NCBI RefSeq assembly: GCF_900239185.1
Contig: NZ_OENA01000038.1
Span: 1-64,000, forward strand
Length of the DNA: 64,000 nt
Direction: 5' to 3'
From: Tenacibaculum finnmarkense
GTDB taxonomy: Bacteria > Bacteroidota > Bacteroidia > Flavobacteriales > Flavobacteriaceae
A program made the position numbers and the translations under genes. The notes under the pieces are model-generated. The model was not told the origin of the DNA. It did not search any database and worked only from the letters and a program-made list of their open reading frames with translations. Shown here one piece after another: positions 42,589-51,501 of the stretch. Position 1 is the stretch's first letter; each line of letters begins with the position of its first letter.

Positions 42589-44775
42589 TTAAAACCAAAA
42601 TCCTAAATTAAATAACCAATGTTTTTCGCTATGATCTGGCGACCAAGTATATTTCAATTCAACAGGGCCTAAAAAAGTTTCCATACTATACCCCAAAGCA
42701 TAGCCCGATTTGGTGTTGTTAAAAAAGTTACCTCCCAAAAGAATATCTTCTTCTACACGTGCATAATTAGCAATAAATGTAGCGTAATGATTGCTTGCAA
42801 TTTTATATCTAAAATTAAATTCTGACTTTAAAAAAGACTGATTACTTAAAGTTCCTGCGGCATATCCGTATAAAGGCGTAAAATTATTGATATAATTTTT
42901 ATTGTATCCTCCCAAACGATAATCAAGCATTTGAGATGTTTTTTTACCTAATGTATAGCCTATATCAGAAGTGTATTGAAAGGTGAAATTATTTAAAAAA
43001 GTAGTCGCAAACCCCACAGTGGCAGTTGCTTGTGAAAATTGATGAAATAAATCGTTTTCTGTTGGTAGCTTGTTTAACTTGTTATTTCTATCAGACCAAA
43101 CATACCATTTAAAACCAAAATCAGCATAAAAACCTTCCGTAGGAAATATCACTTTATTGTAGCTATCTAATTTTAAAAAACCATATAAACTTACATAATT
43201 ACTTTTATCAAAAAACAATTGCTTACCTTCTTTTAAAACATTTCCTGAAGAAGCTTGCAACCATTTATGCTCAATTCCTGTACCCAAAGCAAATTTCTTA
43301 TTAAAAGTAGTTTTTAAATAAAATGCATTTGTAAAATCATTGTATCTTATATTAATTAAACTATTGTCAAATAAAAACTCATCTTTAAAAGAATTATACC
43401 GCGACGAAATACCGTAACTTGGTTTTATTCCGTTATCAATATAATATTCAAAATTATAACGAATTCGATCACCAATAGCAACATCGAAAGACAATTCATC
43501 ATTTTGTTTTAGCAGTTTTTTGTAATTGTAATTTAATAATACTGCCGATTTATATAAAACATCATAATGTAAGCCCAGTCGTAAATAAGATTGAATAGGC
43601 TCTTCCTTTACGGTTAGCATAATTTTTTTACCTGAAAAAGATTTACTTAAAAGATAATCTATTCTTCTAAAATTATTGGTAGCAGTTAAACTGTTTATTT
43701 TTCTTGAAATTCCTCGGTAAGAAACACTGTCACCTTCTGACAACTGAAGTTTTCCTAAAATATAATCATTCGTATAATTTTTATTTCCTTTGATAATAAT
43801 TCTATCGACTAAAAATTTTCCTTTATTTAAATTTACAACAGCAGCTTTTCTTTTAATGGGTTGTAATTTGGCAATACTATCAAAAACAGGCTTAAAAGGT
43901 TTGACTGTTTTTTCACCTTCTTTTAAAATTTCAGCAATTTTATCAAAAGAAATCACATTATAATCGGTTAAATTTGGCTGTAAATAAACATCTAGCAATG
44001 CTACTTGTTCATCTGATTTTTTATACATCTGAAAGTTAATAATTTGCATTAATAAAGAAGCTGCCGATGATAGTTCTACTTTTTCTAACAACTTTCCTTG
44101 CACACTAACACCAATAATAAAATCGACTTTTTTTTTCATTATATCAACAGGAAAATTATTGACTACACCTCCATCAATCATTAATTTTCCGTTAATTTCT
44201 ACAGGGTTTAATAATGATGGAAATGCACCACTAGCCCTTAATGCTAAAGGCAAAGAACCCTTTTCTAAAACCTCCTGACTACCTGTTTCAATATTAGTGG
44301 CAATACAATAAAAAGGAATTGGTAGCTTTGAAAAATTTTTAATTTCATCAACAGGAGCTAATAATTCTGTTAAAAAATTTAAAACATTTTGTCCTTTTGA
44401 CAATCCTAAAGGAAGTCCTATTGTTTTGTTTTTAATAGGCAAAGTAATAGCGTATTTTTCGTTGTGTTCTTTATTAAAAAAAGGCTTTTCTCTTCTAGGC
44501 ACCTGATCTCTTACCATTGCCATAAAATCAGTCGTTAACACAATTTCCTTAATTTGATCGGCAGTATATCCTGAAGCGTATAAGCCACCAATAATAGCCC
44601 CCATACTTGTTCCACCAATATAATCTATTTGAACACCCGATTTTTCCAATTCTTTTAAAACTGCTATATGAGCAAGTCCTTTAGCCCCACCACCACTTAA
44701 AACCAGTCCTATTTTTGGTTGATTTTGAGCCAGCATTATTACTGGAAAAAACAATAATATTAGTAACTTCTTCAT
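42589..44775 (-). CDS. Patatin-like phospholipase with BamA-type outer-membrane barrel
   Basis: This 728-residue protein starts with a signal peptide (MKKLLILLFFPVIMLAQ). A patatin domain follows (about 20-300) with SGGGAKGLAH, the nucleophile GTSMG (Ser57) and the catalytic DGGVVNN. Then comes a POTRA-like segment (VDRIIIKGNKNYTNDYILGK) and a C-terminal 16-strand barrel ending LFNLGFWF. The layout matches PlpD-type type Vd autotransporter-like proteins, common in Bacteroidota. It should place a lipase at the cell surface or in the periplasm. It is monocistronic and convergent with rng. Confidence 0.9.
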   Translation of the reverse strand: MKKLLILLFFPVIMLAQNQPKIGLVLSGGGAKGLAHIAVLKELEKSGVQIDYIGGTSMGAIIGGLYASGYTADQIKEIVLTTDFMAMVRDQVPRREKPFFNKEHNEKYAITLPIKNKTIGLPLGLSKGQNVLNFLTELLAPVDEIKNFSKLPIPFYCIATNIETGSQEVLEKGSLPLALRASGAFPSLLNPVEINGKLMIDGGVVNNFPVDIMKKKVDFIIGVSVQGKLLEKVELSSAASLLMQIINFQMYKKSDEQVALLDVYLQPNLTDYNVISFDKIAEILKEGEKTVKPFKPVFDSIAKLQPIKRKAAVVNLNKGKFLVDRIIIKGNKNYTNDYILGKLQLSEGDSVSYRGISRKINSLTATNNFRRIDYLLSKSFSGKKIMLTVKEEPIQSYLRLGLHYDVLYKSAVLLNYNYKKLLKQNDELSFDVAIGDRIRYNFEYYIDNGIKPSYGISSRYNSFKDEFLFDNSLINIRYNDFTNAFYLKTTFNKKFALGTGIEHKWLQASSGNVLKEGKQLFFDKSNYVSLYGFLKLDSYNKVIFPTEGFYADFGFKWYVWSDRNNKLNKLPTENDLFHQFSQATATVGFATTFLNNFTFQYTSDIGYTLGKKTSQMLDYRLGGYNKNYINNFTPLYGYAAGTLSNQSFLKSEFNFRYKIASNHYATFIANYARVEEDILLGGNFFNNTKSGYALGYSMETFLGPVELKYTWSPDHSEKHWLFNLGFWF

Positions 44776-44828
44776 CTTTTTACTTTTTATTTTTCTGCTG
44801 ATTTTAGTATCAATTTTTAAGCCAATTT

Positions 44829-46625
44829 TTAAAGTTCTTTCTTTTGATAAAATTGCACTACCTTCTTTGCTTTTGACACTCCTATTGTTTCTTCTAAAGC
44901 GTCTAATGTTGCCTCTTTTACTCTTTTTACAGATTTAAATCTACGTAATAAAGTAGCAATAGTTTGTTCACCGATACCTGAAATTTCTTCTAATTCCGAT
45001 TTTATAGCCGTTTTACTTCGTTTATTCCGATGAAAGGTAATTCCGAAGCGATGGGCTTCATTTCGTAAAAATTGAATTATTTTTAAACTTTCCGATTTTT
45101 TATCTAAATACAACGGAACAGAATCTCCTGGATAATAAATTTCTTCCAATCGTTTTGCAATTCCAATAATGGCTATTTTTCCTCGTAAATTTAAAGCATC
45201 TAAACTTTTTAAAGCGGATGATAATTGTCCTTTTCCTCCATCAATAATAATAAGTTGTGGCAATGGCTCATTTTCGGCTAATAAACGTTTGTATCTTCTA
45301 AAAACAACTTCTTCCATCGAGGCAAAATCATCTGCTCCTACAACAGTTTTAATATTATAATGTCGATACTCTTTTTTACTAGGTTTTCCGTCTTTAAAAA
45401 CTACACAGGCAGCCACAGGATGCGTTCCTTGAATATTTGAATTATCGAAACATTCAATATGTCGAGGTTCATCTTGCAAGCGTAAATCTCTTTGCATTTG
45501 CCTCATAATTCGATTTATATGACGCTCAGGATTTACTATTTTTAATTGTTTTAATTGTTCAATTCGATAATATTTTGCATTTCTTTCTGATAAATCTACC
45601 ACTCTTTTTTTATCGCCTAATTTTGGAACTGTCACTTTTATTTGTTCCCCTAAATCAACTTTAAAAGGCACATAAACTTCTCTCGATAAAGAATTAAATC
45701 TGTTTCGGGTTTCAATAATAAACAACTCTAATAAGTGTTTATCGGTTTCATCTAATTTCTTTTTTATTTCGGTGGTGTACGATTGCACAATTGCCCCGTT
45801 CATCACTTTAAAGAAATTTGCATAGCCATAAGTTTCATCCGAAATAATTGAAAATATATCCACATTATTAATTGACGGATTTACAATAGTCGATTTTGCT
45901 TGATAATTTTGTAACAACGCTAATTTATCTTTGATTTTCTGAGCTTCTTCAAATTTCATTTCCAAAGCAAAACCGAGCATTAAACTTTGTAATTTATCTA
46001 AAATTTCTTTAAAATTTCCTTTTAATATATTTCGTATTGCTGTAATTTCTTGCTGATAATCTTCTTCTTGCTGATAGCCTTCGCAAGCACCTTTGCAATT
46101 TTTTAAATGATATTCTAAGCACACTTTATATTTATAAGATGCTATTTTTTGTTCACTCAAATCATAAGTACAAGTTCGCAGCGGATACAGCTCTTTTATC
46201 AAACTTAAAAGCGACTGCACCATTTTAATATTGGTATAAGGACCAAAATATTCCGAGCCATCTTTTAGAACTCTTCGAGTAGAAAAAACTCGTGGAAAAC
46301 GTTCTTTTTTAATACAAAGCCACGGATACGATTTGTCATCCTTTAGTAAAATATTATAACGAGGTTTGTATTTTTTTATCAGATTATTTTCTAATAATAA
46401 AGCATCAGTTTCTGTGTCAACCACAATATGTTCAATGCGGACAATCTTTTTTACTAGGATTCGTGTTTTACCATTTTCATGCGTTTTGGTAAAATAAGAG
46501 GAAACACGCTTCTTTAAATTTTTTGCTTTTCCGACATAAATAATCACTTCGTCGTTATCAAAATATTGATAAACTCCCGGCGAAGTGGGCAATGTTTTTA
46601 GTTGAAGTTCTAATGAAGTTGGCAT
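44829..46625 (-). CDS. uvrC: Excinuclease ABC subunit C
   Basis: This 598-residue protein makes both cuts in nucleotide excision repair. It has an N-terminal GIY-YIG domain (PGVYQYFDNDEVIIYVGKAK), a UVR helical motif (FEEAQKIKDKLALLQNY), an RNase H-like domain with ECFDNSNIQGTHPVAACVVF, and a C-terminal HhH pair (LEEISGIGEQTIATLL). I chose the ATG at 46625 (MPTSLELQLK); an upstream start at 46640 adds five residues without support. It is divergent from the MutS-like gene. Confidence 0.95.
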   Translation of the reverse strand: MPTSLELQLKTLPTSPGVYQYFDNDEVIIYVGKAKNLKKRVSSYFTKTHENGKTRILVKKIVRIEHIVVDTETDALLLENNLIKKYKPRYNILLKDDKSYPWLCIKKERFPRVFSTRRVLKDGSEYFGPYTNIKMVQSLLSLIKELYPLRTCTYDLSEQKIASYKYKVCLEYHLKNCKGACEGYQQEEDYQQEITAIRNILKGNFKEILDKLQSLMLGFALEMKFEEAQKIKDKLALLQNYQAKSTIVNPSINNVDIFSIISDETYGYANFFKVMNGAIVQSYTTEIKKKLDETDKHLLELFIIETRNRFNSLSREVYVPFKVDLGEQIKVTVPKLGDKKRVVDLSERNAKYYRIEQLKQLKIVNPERHINRIMRQMQRDLRLQDEPRHIECFDNSNIQGTHPVAACVVFKDGKPSKKEYRHYNIKTVVGADDFASMEEVVFRRYKRLLAENEPLPQLIIIDGGKGQLSSALKSLDALNLRGKIAIIGIAKRLEEIYYPGDSVPLYLDKKSESLKIIQFLRNEAHRFGITFHRNKRSKTAIKSELEEISGIGEQTIATLLRRFKSVKRVKEATLDALEETIGVSKAKKVVQFYQKKEL

Positions 46626-46712
46626 ACAACGAAAATACAATTTTATAAAGATATGTAAGTTGCTATATGTACATTTACCTCAATATTTATCTACACTATT
46701 ATTTTCAAGAAA

Positions 46713-48494
46713 ATGCAAGAACCAATTCAATTTTATAAAGAAGAAATAAACAGCTTAAACACCACGTTAATTACGCTAAAAAAACAATTGTTAACCACGC
46801 GAATTTTACGTCTTTTGGCTTTTTTAACCATTGCAACATCAGCATACGTGGGTTTTACAAAAGATAATTTGTTTTTTACACTAACAGGTTTAGCAATTAT
46901 TACCTTCGGAATTTTAATTACAAAACACCTAAAATTAAAACAGCAAAAAAGTCTTGCAGAGGCAAAATTAAACATCAATAAAACAGAAATAGAAGTATTA
47001 AAAGGAAACTATTCACATTTAGATAGCGGTGAAGAATTTACCAATCCTGAGCATTATTTTAGCAACGATATTGATTTATTTGGAGCTGGTTCTTTTTTTC
47101 AATATATAAACCGAACAGCAACAAGTGAAGGTCGAAAATTATTAGCAACTATTTTAACAAGTAACACTATAAAAAACATTGATAAACGTCAAAAAATAAC
47201 GCAAGAACTAGCTTTAAAAACAACTTGGCGACAACATTTTACCGCGGTTGCTAGTTTAATAAATACCAAAACAGCCATTCCTACTATTGTAAGTTGGATA
47301 ACCTCTTATCAACAAAAGATTCCTTCTTTTTTGATGTTATTTTCGTACGCTTTTTCAGGAGTTTCGCTTGTTTTAGTAGGCTTATTAAGTTTTAGTATTA
47401 TTCCTTTTTCAATCGTTTTAATTTGGTTTTTAATTGGATTAACTATTACCGCTTTCTATTTTAAAAATATTCAAGAATTAGCTACAGAAACAGGAAAAGC
47501 CAAAGAAACGTTTAATCAATATCATCAATTATTAGCACAGATAGAAAATGAAACTTTTACAAATTCAATTTTAAAAGATAAACAGCAACAAATTCAACAA
47601 GAAAGTGAAAAGGGAAATAAAAAAGCTTCGGATATTTTTAAAGAATTTTCTAAAAAATTAGATGCCTTTGACCAACGTGGTAATTTGATGATTGCACTAT
47701 TCGGAAATGGGCTTTTTTTATTAGATATCCGCAATACTATTAAAATAGAAAAATGGATTACTTCTTATAAAAAAACCGTTGCGCAATGGTTTGATGTGGT
47801 TTCTTTTTTTGATGCACAAAACTCCTTAGCCAACTTTGTTTTTAACAAACCTGAATATATTTTTCCTAGTATCAGCAATGAAAAAGCCGTTTTAAACGCC
47901 GTGAACTTAGGGCATCCTTTATTAAATCCTTCTAAAAGAATTGACAACGATTTTATTATTGATACTGAAAACTTTTTTATTGTTACAGGTGCAAATATGG
48001 CAGGGAAAAGTACGTTTTTAAGATCGATTTCTTTGGCAATTGTAATGTCGAATACTGGTTTGCCAATTTGTGCCGAAAAAGCAAGCTATAATCCGATAAA
48101 ATTAATTACAAGTATGCGAACTTCCGATTCGTTAAGTGAGGATGAATCGTATTTTTATGCCGAATTAAAACGTTTAAAATTTATCGTAAACGAAATTAAA
48201 ACGGATAATTATTTTATCATTTTAGATGAAATTTTAAAAGGAACAAATAGTCAAGATAAAGCCATCGGTTCTAAGAAATTTGTTGAAAAATTAAACAACT
48301 CAAAATCAACAGGAATTATTGCAACCCACGATGTAAGTTTATGTGATTTATCAAACGAATATAGCAGCGTTAAAAACTATTATTTTGATGCCGAAATTAT
48401 TAATGATGAATTAGATTTCGACTATAAAATGAAAAACGGCGTATGTCAAAATATGAACGCTTCGTTCTTATTAAAGAAAATGGAAATTGTTTAA
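46713..48494 (+). CDS. Membrane-anchored MutS-family ATPase
   Basis: This 593-residue protein has two pairs of membrane helices, at about 30-68 and 207-247, followed by a MutS-type ATPase domain (about 400-593). That domain has Walker A GANMAGKST, the Walker B region FIILDEILKGTNS and the signature GIIATHDVSL. It lacks the mismatch-recognition domain of true MutS. This family (MutS-related, membrane) is common in Bacteroidota but its role is unknown. Repair is not implied by the sequence alone. It is followed by moaA after 86 bp. Confidence 0.85.
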   Translation: MQEPIQFYKEEINSLNTTLITLKKQLLTTRILRLLAFLTIATSAYVGFTKDNLFFTLTGLAIITFGILITKHLKLKQQKSLAEAKLNINKTEIEVLKGNYSHLDSGEEFTNPEHYFSNDIDLFGAGSFFQYINRTATSEGRKLLATILTSNTIKNIDKRQKITQELALKTTWRQHFTAVASLINTKTAIPTIVSWITSYQQKIPSFLMLFSYAFSGVSLVLVGLLSFSIIPFSIVLIWFLIGLTITAFYFKNIQELATETGKAKETFNQYHQLLAQIENETFTNSILKDKQQQIQQESEKGNKKASDIFKEFSKKLDAFDQRGNLMIALFGNGLFLLDIRNTIKIEKWITSYKKTVAQWFDVVSFFDAQNSLANFVFNKPEYIFPSISNEKAVLNAVNLGHPLLNPSKRIDNDFIIDTENFFIVTGANMAGKSTFLRSISLAIVMSNTGLPICAEKASYNPIKLITSMRTSDSLSEDESYFYAELKRLKFIVNEIKTDNYFIILDEILKGTNSQDKAIGSKKFVEKLNNSKSTGIIATHDVSLCDLSNEYSSVKNYYFDAEIINDELDFDYKMKNGVCQNMNASFLLKKMEIV

Positions 48495-48568
48495 GATCTG
48501 TCTTTTCCACAAAAAACATCACTATAAAACTATGATAAAAGACAGGAAATAACTGTTTCATTAATCCG

Positions 48569-48576
48569 TATCTTTG
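48569..48576 (+). promoter_or_regulatory. -7 box TATCTTTG for moaA, predicted leaderless
   Basis: TATCTTTG is followed by 4 nt (TTGT) and the moaA ATG, so transcription should begin at or next to the start codon, as for holB and the gene at 57322. A -33 TTG is not evident. Confidence 0.5.
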
Positions 48577-48580
48577 TTGT

Positions 48581-49573
48581 ATGCACAAACTTATTGATAA
48601 TTTCGGCAGGCAAATCAGCTATATTCGACTTGCTGTAACCGATCGCTGTAACCTTCGTTGCCAATATTGTATGCCCGCTCATGGTATTGATATTGTACCT
48701 CGAAAAGAGCTACTTACTTACAAAGAAATGTACCGAATTATTCGAGTACTTACCGAACTCGGTGTTAATAAAGTTCGGTTAACGGGTGGCGAACCCTTTG
48801 CTCGTAAAGATTTTATGTCGTTTTTAGAAATGCTATCTTATAATGATTTATTAGACGAAATAAATATTACCACAAACGGCGTATTGGTTGCCCAACATAT
48901 TACAACCTTAGAAAAGCTTAAAAAAGTAAAAACGATCAATTTAAGTATTGATAGTTTACATGCCGATAAATTTGCGAAAATTACACGTCGTGATACTTTT
49001 AATCAGGTATATAAAACCTTAGAATTACTAGAAAAAAGTAGCCTTCATTTAAAGTTGAATATCGTTGTACAATCAGGTTTTAACACCAATGAAATTACTG
49101 ATTTTGTAGGTTTAACTAAAGATAAAAATATGGCTGTTCGATTTATTGAAGAAATGCCTTTTAACGGAAAAGGACAGCGAGATATTCAAGAAAACTGGAA
49201 TTATAATAAAATTATAAAGGAGATAAAATCGAAATATTCTGTAGAGAATATCATCTCAGAAAAATCATCAACTTCACGTAATTTTTCTATCAAAAACCAT
49301 CTAGGAACTGTGGGGATTATTCCTGCTTTTACCCGTACTATTTGCAACGATTGCAATCGTATAAGAATTACATCAACAGGAACTTTTAAAAATTGTTTGT
49401 TTGATGATGGTGTTTTTAACTTGCGTGATTTTATCAGAAATGGTGCTTCTAATGATGATTTAAAAACACTTTTTTTATCATTGATAAAAGAAAAACCTGA
49501 AAACGGTTTTATCGCCGAAGCAAATAGAAAACAAGGAAGTGTAAGTGAGAGTATGAGTACAATCGGTGGATAA
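48581..49573 (+). CDS. moaA: GTP 3',8-cyclase MoaA (radical SAM)
   Basis: This 330-residue enzyme starts molybdenum cofactor synthesis by rearranging GTP with radical SAM chemistry. The SAM cluster motif CNLRCQYC is at 23-30, and the second cluster uses CNDCNRIRIT plus the Cys in FKNC near the C-terminus. The protein ends in the essential Gly-Gly (STIGG). MoeA follows 28 bp later. The pathway's other genes moaC and mobA lie beyond the GIY-YIG repeat unit; moaD and moaE are not in the window. Confidence 0.95.
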   Translation: MHKLIDNFGRQISYIRLAVTDRCNLRCQYCMPAHGIDIVPRKELLTYKEMYRIIRVLTELGVNKVRLTGGEPFARKDFMSFLEMLSYNDLLDEINITTNGVLVAQHITTLEKLKKVKTINLSIDSLHADKFAKITRRDTFNQVYKTLELLEKSSLHLKLNIVVQSGFNTNEITDFVGLTKDKNMAVRFIEEMPFNGKGQRDIQENWNYNKIIKEIKSKYSVENIISEKSSTSRNFSIKNHLGTVGIIPAFTRTICNDCNRIRITSTGTFKNCLFDDGVFNLRDFIRNGASNDDLKTLFLSLIKEKPENGFIAEANRKQGSVSESMSTIGG

Positions 49574-49601
49574 TATTTTATAAAAAAGCATCAGTAAATA
49601 T

Positions 49602-50843
49602 ATGATTTCAGTAAAAAAAGCAAAAGAGATAATCCTAGAAAATACGTTAGATTTTGGAACAGAAAATATTCCTTTTATGGAATCTGTAGGGCGGATTTTA
49701 AAAGAAAATATTACTGCCGATAGAGACTTCCCTCCTTTTAATCGTGTTGCTATGGACGGAATTGCTATTAACTACCTTCATTTTAAAAATGGAGAACGCA
49801 CTTTTAAAATTGAAGGAATTCAGCCTGCGGGAAGTGCGCAATTAACGTTGCAAAATTCAGCAAACTGCATAGAAGTAATGACAGGCGCAGTATTGCCAAA
49901 AAATTGCGATACGGTAATCAGATATGAAGATGTTCTTCTCGAAAATGGAATTGCAACAATTACTATTGATACAATTAATACACATCAGAATGTACATCCC
50001 AAAGGAAAAGACAACGTACAAAATGATGTTTTAATCCATAAAAACACCCTTATTTCAGCGGCAGAAATTGGCGTGATTGCTACGGTTGGTAAATCAGTTA
50101 TAAAAGTAGCAAAACAGCCTAAAGTAATGATTATTTCTACAGGTGATGAATTGGTTGATGTGCATGAAAATCCGCTAGCGTATCAAATAAGAAGATCGAA
50201 TGTTTACACCTTGGTTTCTTTATTAAAAGAGTTAGATATCCCTTCAGAAACCGCACATATTACCGATAACAAAACTATTTTAAAACAAAAAATAAGCGGC
50301 TATTTACAACAATACGATGTATTATTATTTAGCGGCGCAGTTAGCAAAGGAAAGTTTGATTTTTTACCCGAAGTTTTAACCGAATTAGGCGTTGATAAAT
50401 TATTTCACAAGGTAGCCCAACGCCCAGGAAAACCTTTCTGGTTCGGCATCGCAGATGATTTAAATAGTAGTAAACAGGATGTTTATAAATCTGTAAAAAA
50501 CAACAATACAATTGTCTTTGCTTTTCCTGGAAATCCAATTGCCACTTTTGTAAATTGCTTGGTGTATTTTTATGATTGGTATTACAAATCAGCAGGAATA
50601 AAATATATAAAAGAAATGGCTATTATTAATGAAAACGTTATTTTTAAACCTAATTTAACCTACTTTTTACAAGTTAAATTAATTTCTGAAAATGGACAAT
50701 TAATAGCCATTCCAATTAAAGGAAATGGCTCAGCCGATTTAGCAAGCCTTGTAAATGCTGATGGTTTTATTGAAATTCCAAAAACAGAAAATACCGAGTT
50801 TAAAAAAGGAACTATGTTTCCTGTAATTAGATATAAAAAATGA
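49602..50843 (+). CDS. moeA: Molybdopterin molybdenumtransferase MoeA
   Basis: This 413-residue enzyme inserts molybdate into adenylated molybdopterin. FNRVAMDGIAI near the start is the conserved substrate loop, MIISTGDELVD and LLFSGAVSKGKFDFL form the MoCF-binding domain, and PGNPIATFVNCLVYFYDWYY lies near the end. The four-domain length is normal. The stop codon abuts the first cloverleaf repeat (7 bp away), so the repeat unit was probably inserted right after moeA. Confidence 0.95.
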   Translation: MISVKKAKEIILENTLDFGTENIPFMESVGRILKENITADRDFPPFNRVAMDGIAINYLHFKNGERTFKIEGIQPAGSAQLTLQNSANCIEVMTGAVLPKNCDTVIRYEDVLLENGIATITIDTINTHQNVHPKGKDNVQNDVLIHKNTLISAAEIGVIATVGKSVIKVAKQPKVMIISTGDELVDVHENPLAYQIRRSNVYTLVSLLKELDIPSETAHITDNKTILKQKISGYLQQYDVLLFSGAVSKGKFDFLPEVLTELGVDKLFHKVAQRPGKPFWFGIADDLNSSKQDVYKSVKNNNTIVFAFPGNPIATFVNCLVYFYDWYYKSAGIKYIKEMAIINENVIFKPNLTYFLQVKLISENGQLIAIPIKGNGSADLASLVNADGFIEIPKTENTEFKKGTMFPVIRYKK

Positions 50844-50845
50844 GT

Positions 50846-50968
50846 AACATCTCGATACAAATTTGATTTTCCTATCGGACATCAAATTCACTCGATGTGA
50901 CATACGCTGTCAGTTCGAGTGATTTTATTGAAATGTTAATGGAAATAAAATTGTATCGAGAACTTTTA
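50846..50968 (+). repeat. Cloverleaf repeat, copy A (family 2)
   Basis: This 123-bp copy can fold with outer stem TCTCGATACAA (50850-50860) / TTGTATCGAGA (50951-50961) and three arms: ATTTGAT/ATCAAAT, TCACTCGA-TGACA/TGTCA-TCGAGTGA, and TTTTATT/AATAAAA. All four stems abut with no unpaired junction base. It lies between moeA and the GIY-YIG gene and differs from copy B only in the arm 2 loop (TACGC instead of TATCC). Confidence 0.92.
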
Positions 50969-50979
50969 ACGATTCAAAA

Positions 50980-51270
50980 ATGAAAATTTATTACGTTTAC
51001 ATATTAAAATGTTCTGATAACTCTTATTATACAGGGGTTACCTCTAATCTTCAAGAAAGGTTAATCGAACATAAAAATGGAAAAAATATAAATAGTTATA
51101 CCTTTAAACGAAGACCTTTAAATTTAGTTTTTTATTCTGAATTTACAAATATAGAAGTAGCGATAGGAAAGGAAAAACAATTAAAAAAATGGTCAAAAGT
51201 CAAAAAAGAAGCTTTAATAAACAATGAATTTGAAAAACTCCCAAATTTAGCGAAGAAGAAATTTAAATAA
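50980..51270 (+). CDS. Small GIY-YIG nuclease-family protein
   Basis: This 96-residue protein is a stand-alone GIY-YIG domain of the UPF0213 kind. YYVYILKCSDNSYYTGVT carries the two halves of the GIY-YIG motif, NLQERLIEHKNG the conserved Arg, and IEVAIGKEKQLKKWSKVKK the catalytic Glu region. Such domains cut DNA on one strand, though many short members are uncharacterised. The gene starts 18 bp after the outer stem of cloverleaf copy A, and its stop codon is 2 bp before that of copy B. That exact bracketing suggests the gene and the repeats form one unit. Confidence 0.9.
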   Translation: MKIYYVYILKCSDNSYYTGVTSNLQERLIEHKNGKNINSYTFKRRPLNLVFYSEFTNIEVAIGKEKQLKKWSKVKKEALINNEFEKLPNLAKKKFK

Positions 51271-51391
51271 CATCTCGATACAAATTTGATTTTCCTATCG
51301 GACATCAAATTCACTCGATGTGACATATCCTGTCAGTTCGAGTGATTTTATTGAAATGTTAATGGAAATAAAATTGTATCGAGAACTTTTA
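51269..51391 (+). repeat. Cloverleaf repeat, copy B (family 2)
   Basis: It is a direct repeat of copy A. The outer stem is 51273-51283 / 51374-51384. Arm 1 is 51284-51310, arm 2 is 51311-51345 and arm 3 is 51346-51373, so the 112-nt fold has no unpaired base at the junction. It starts inside the GIY-YIG stop codon region. Confidence 0.92.
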
Positions 51392-51403
51392 TATATTTGA
51401 AAT

Positions 51404-51476
51404 AACATCTCGATACAAATTTGATTTTCCTATCGGACATCAAATTCACTCGATGTGACATATCCTGTCAGTTCGA
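51404..51476 (+). repeat. Cloverleaf repeat, truncated copy C (family 2)
   Basis: The first 73 bp match copy B, including the TATCC loop; the copy then breaks off within the right half of arm 2 (TTCGATTGG instead of TTCGAGTGA). It lies 12 bp after copy B and 25 bp before the moaC start, and provides most of the moaC upstream region. Confidence 0.9.
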
Positions 51477-51501
51477 TTGGATTAATATAAAAAATAAAAA
51501 A

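Noticed and set aside
50846..51476. A CRISPR array, given repeats with spacers
   Set aside because: The repeats are 123 bp, far too long. The spacings differ (a 300-bp gap holding a gene, then 12 bp), and no cas genes are nearby.
50846..51476. An integron cassette array, with the cloverleaf repeats as attC sites
   Set aside because: The repeats lack the core GTTRRRY/RYYYAAC boxes, there is no integrase gene in the window, and the copies are direct and near identical, unlike attC sites.
51421..51501. N-terminal extension of moaC
   Set aside because: The extra 27 codons are the truncated repeat copy C. MoaC homologues start near MSNFTHINEQ.
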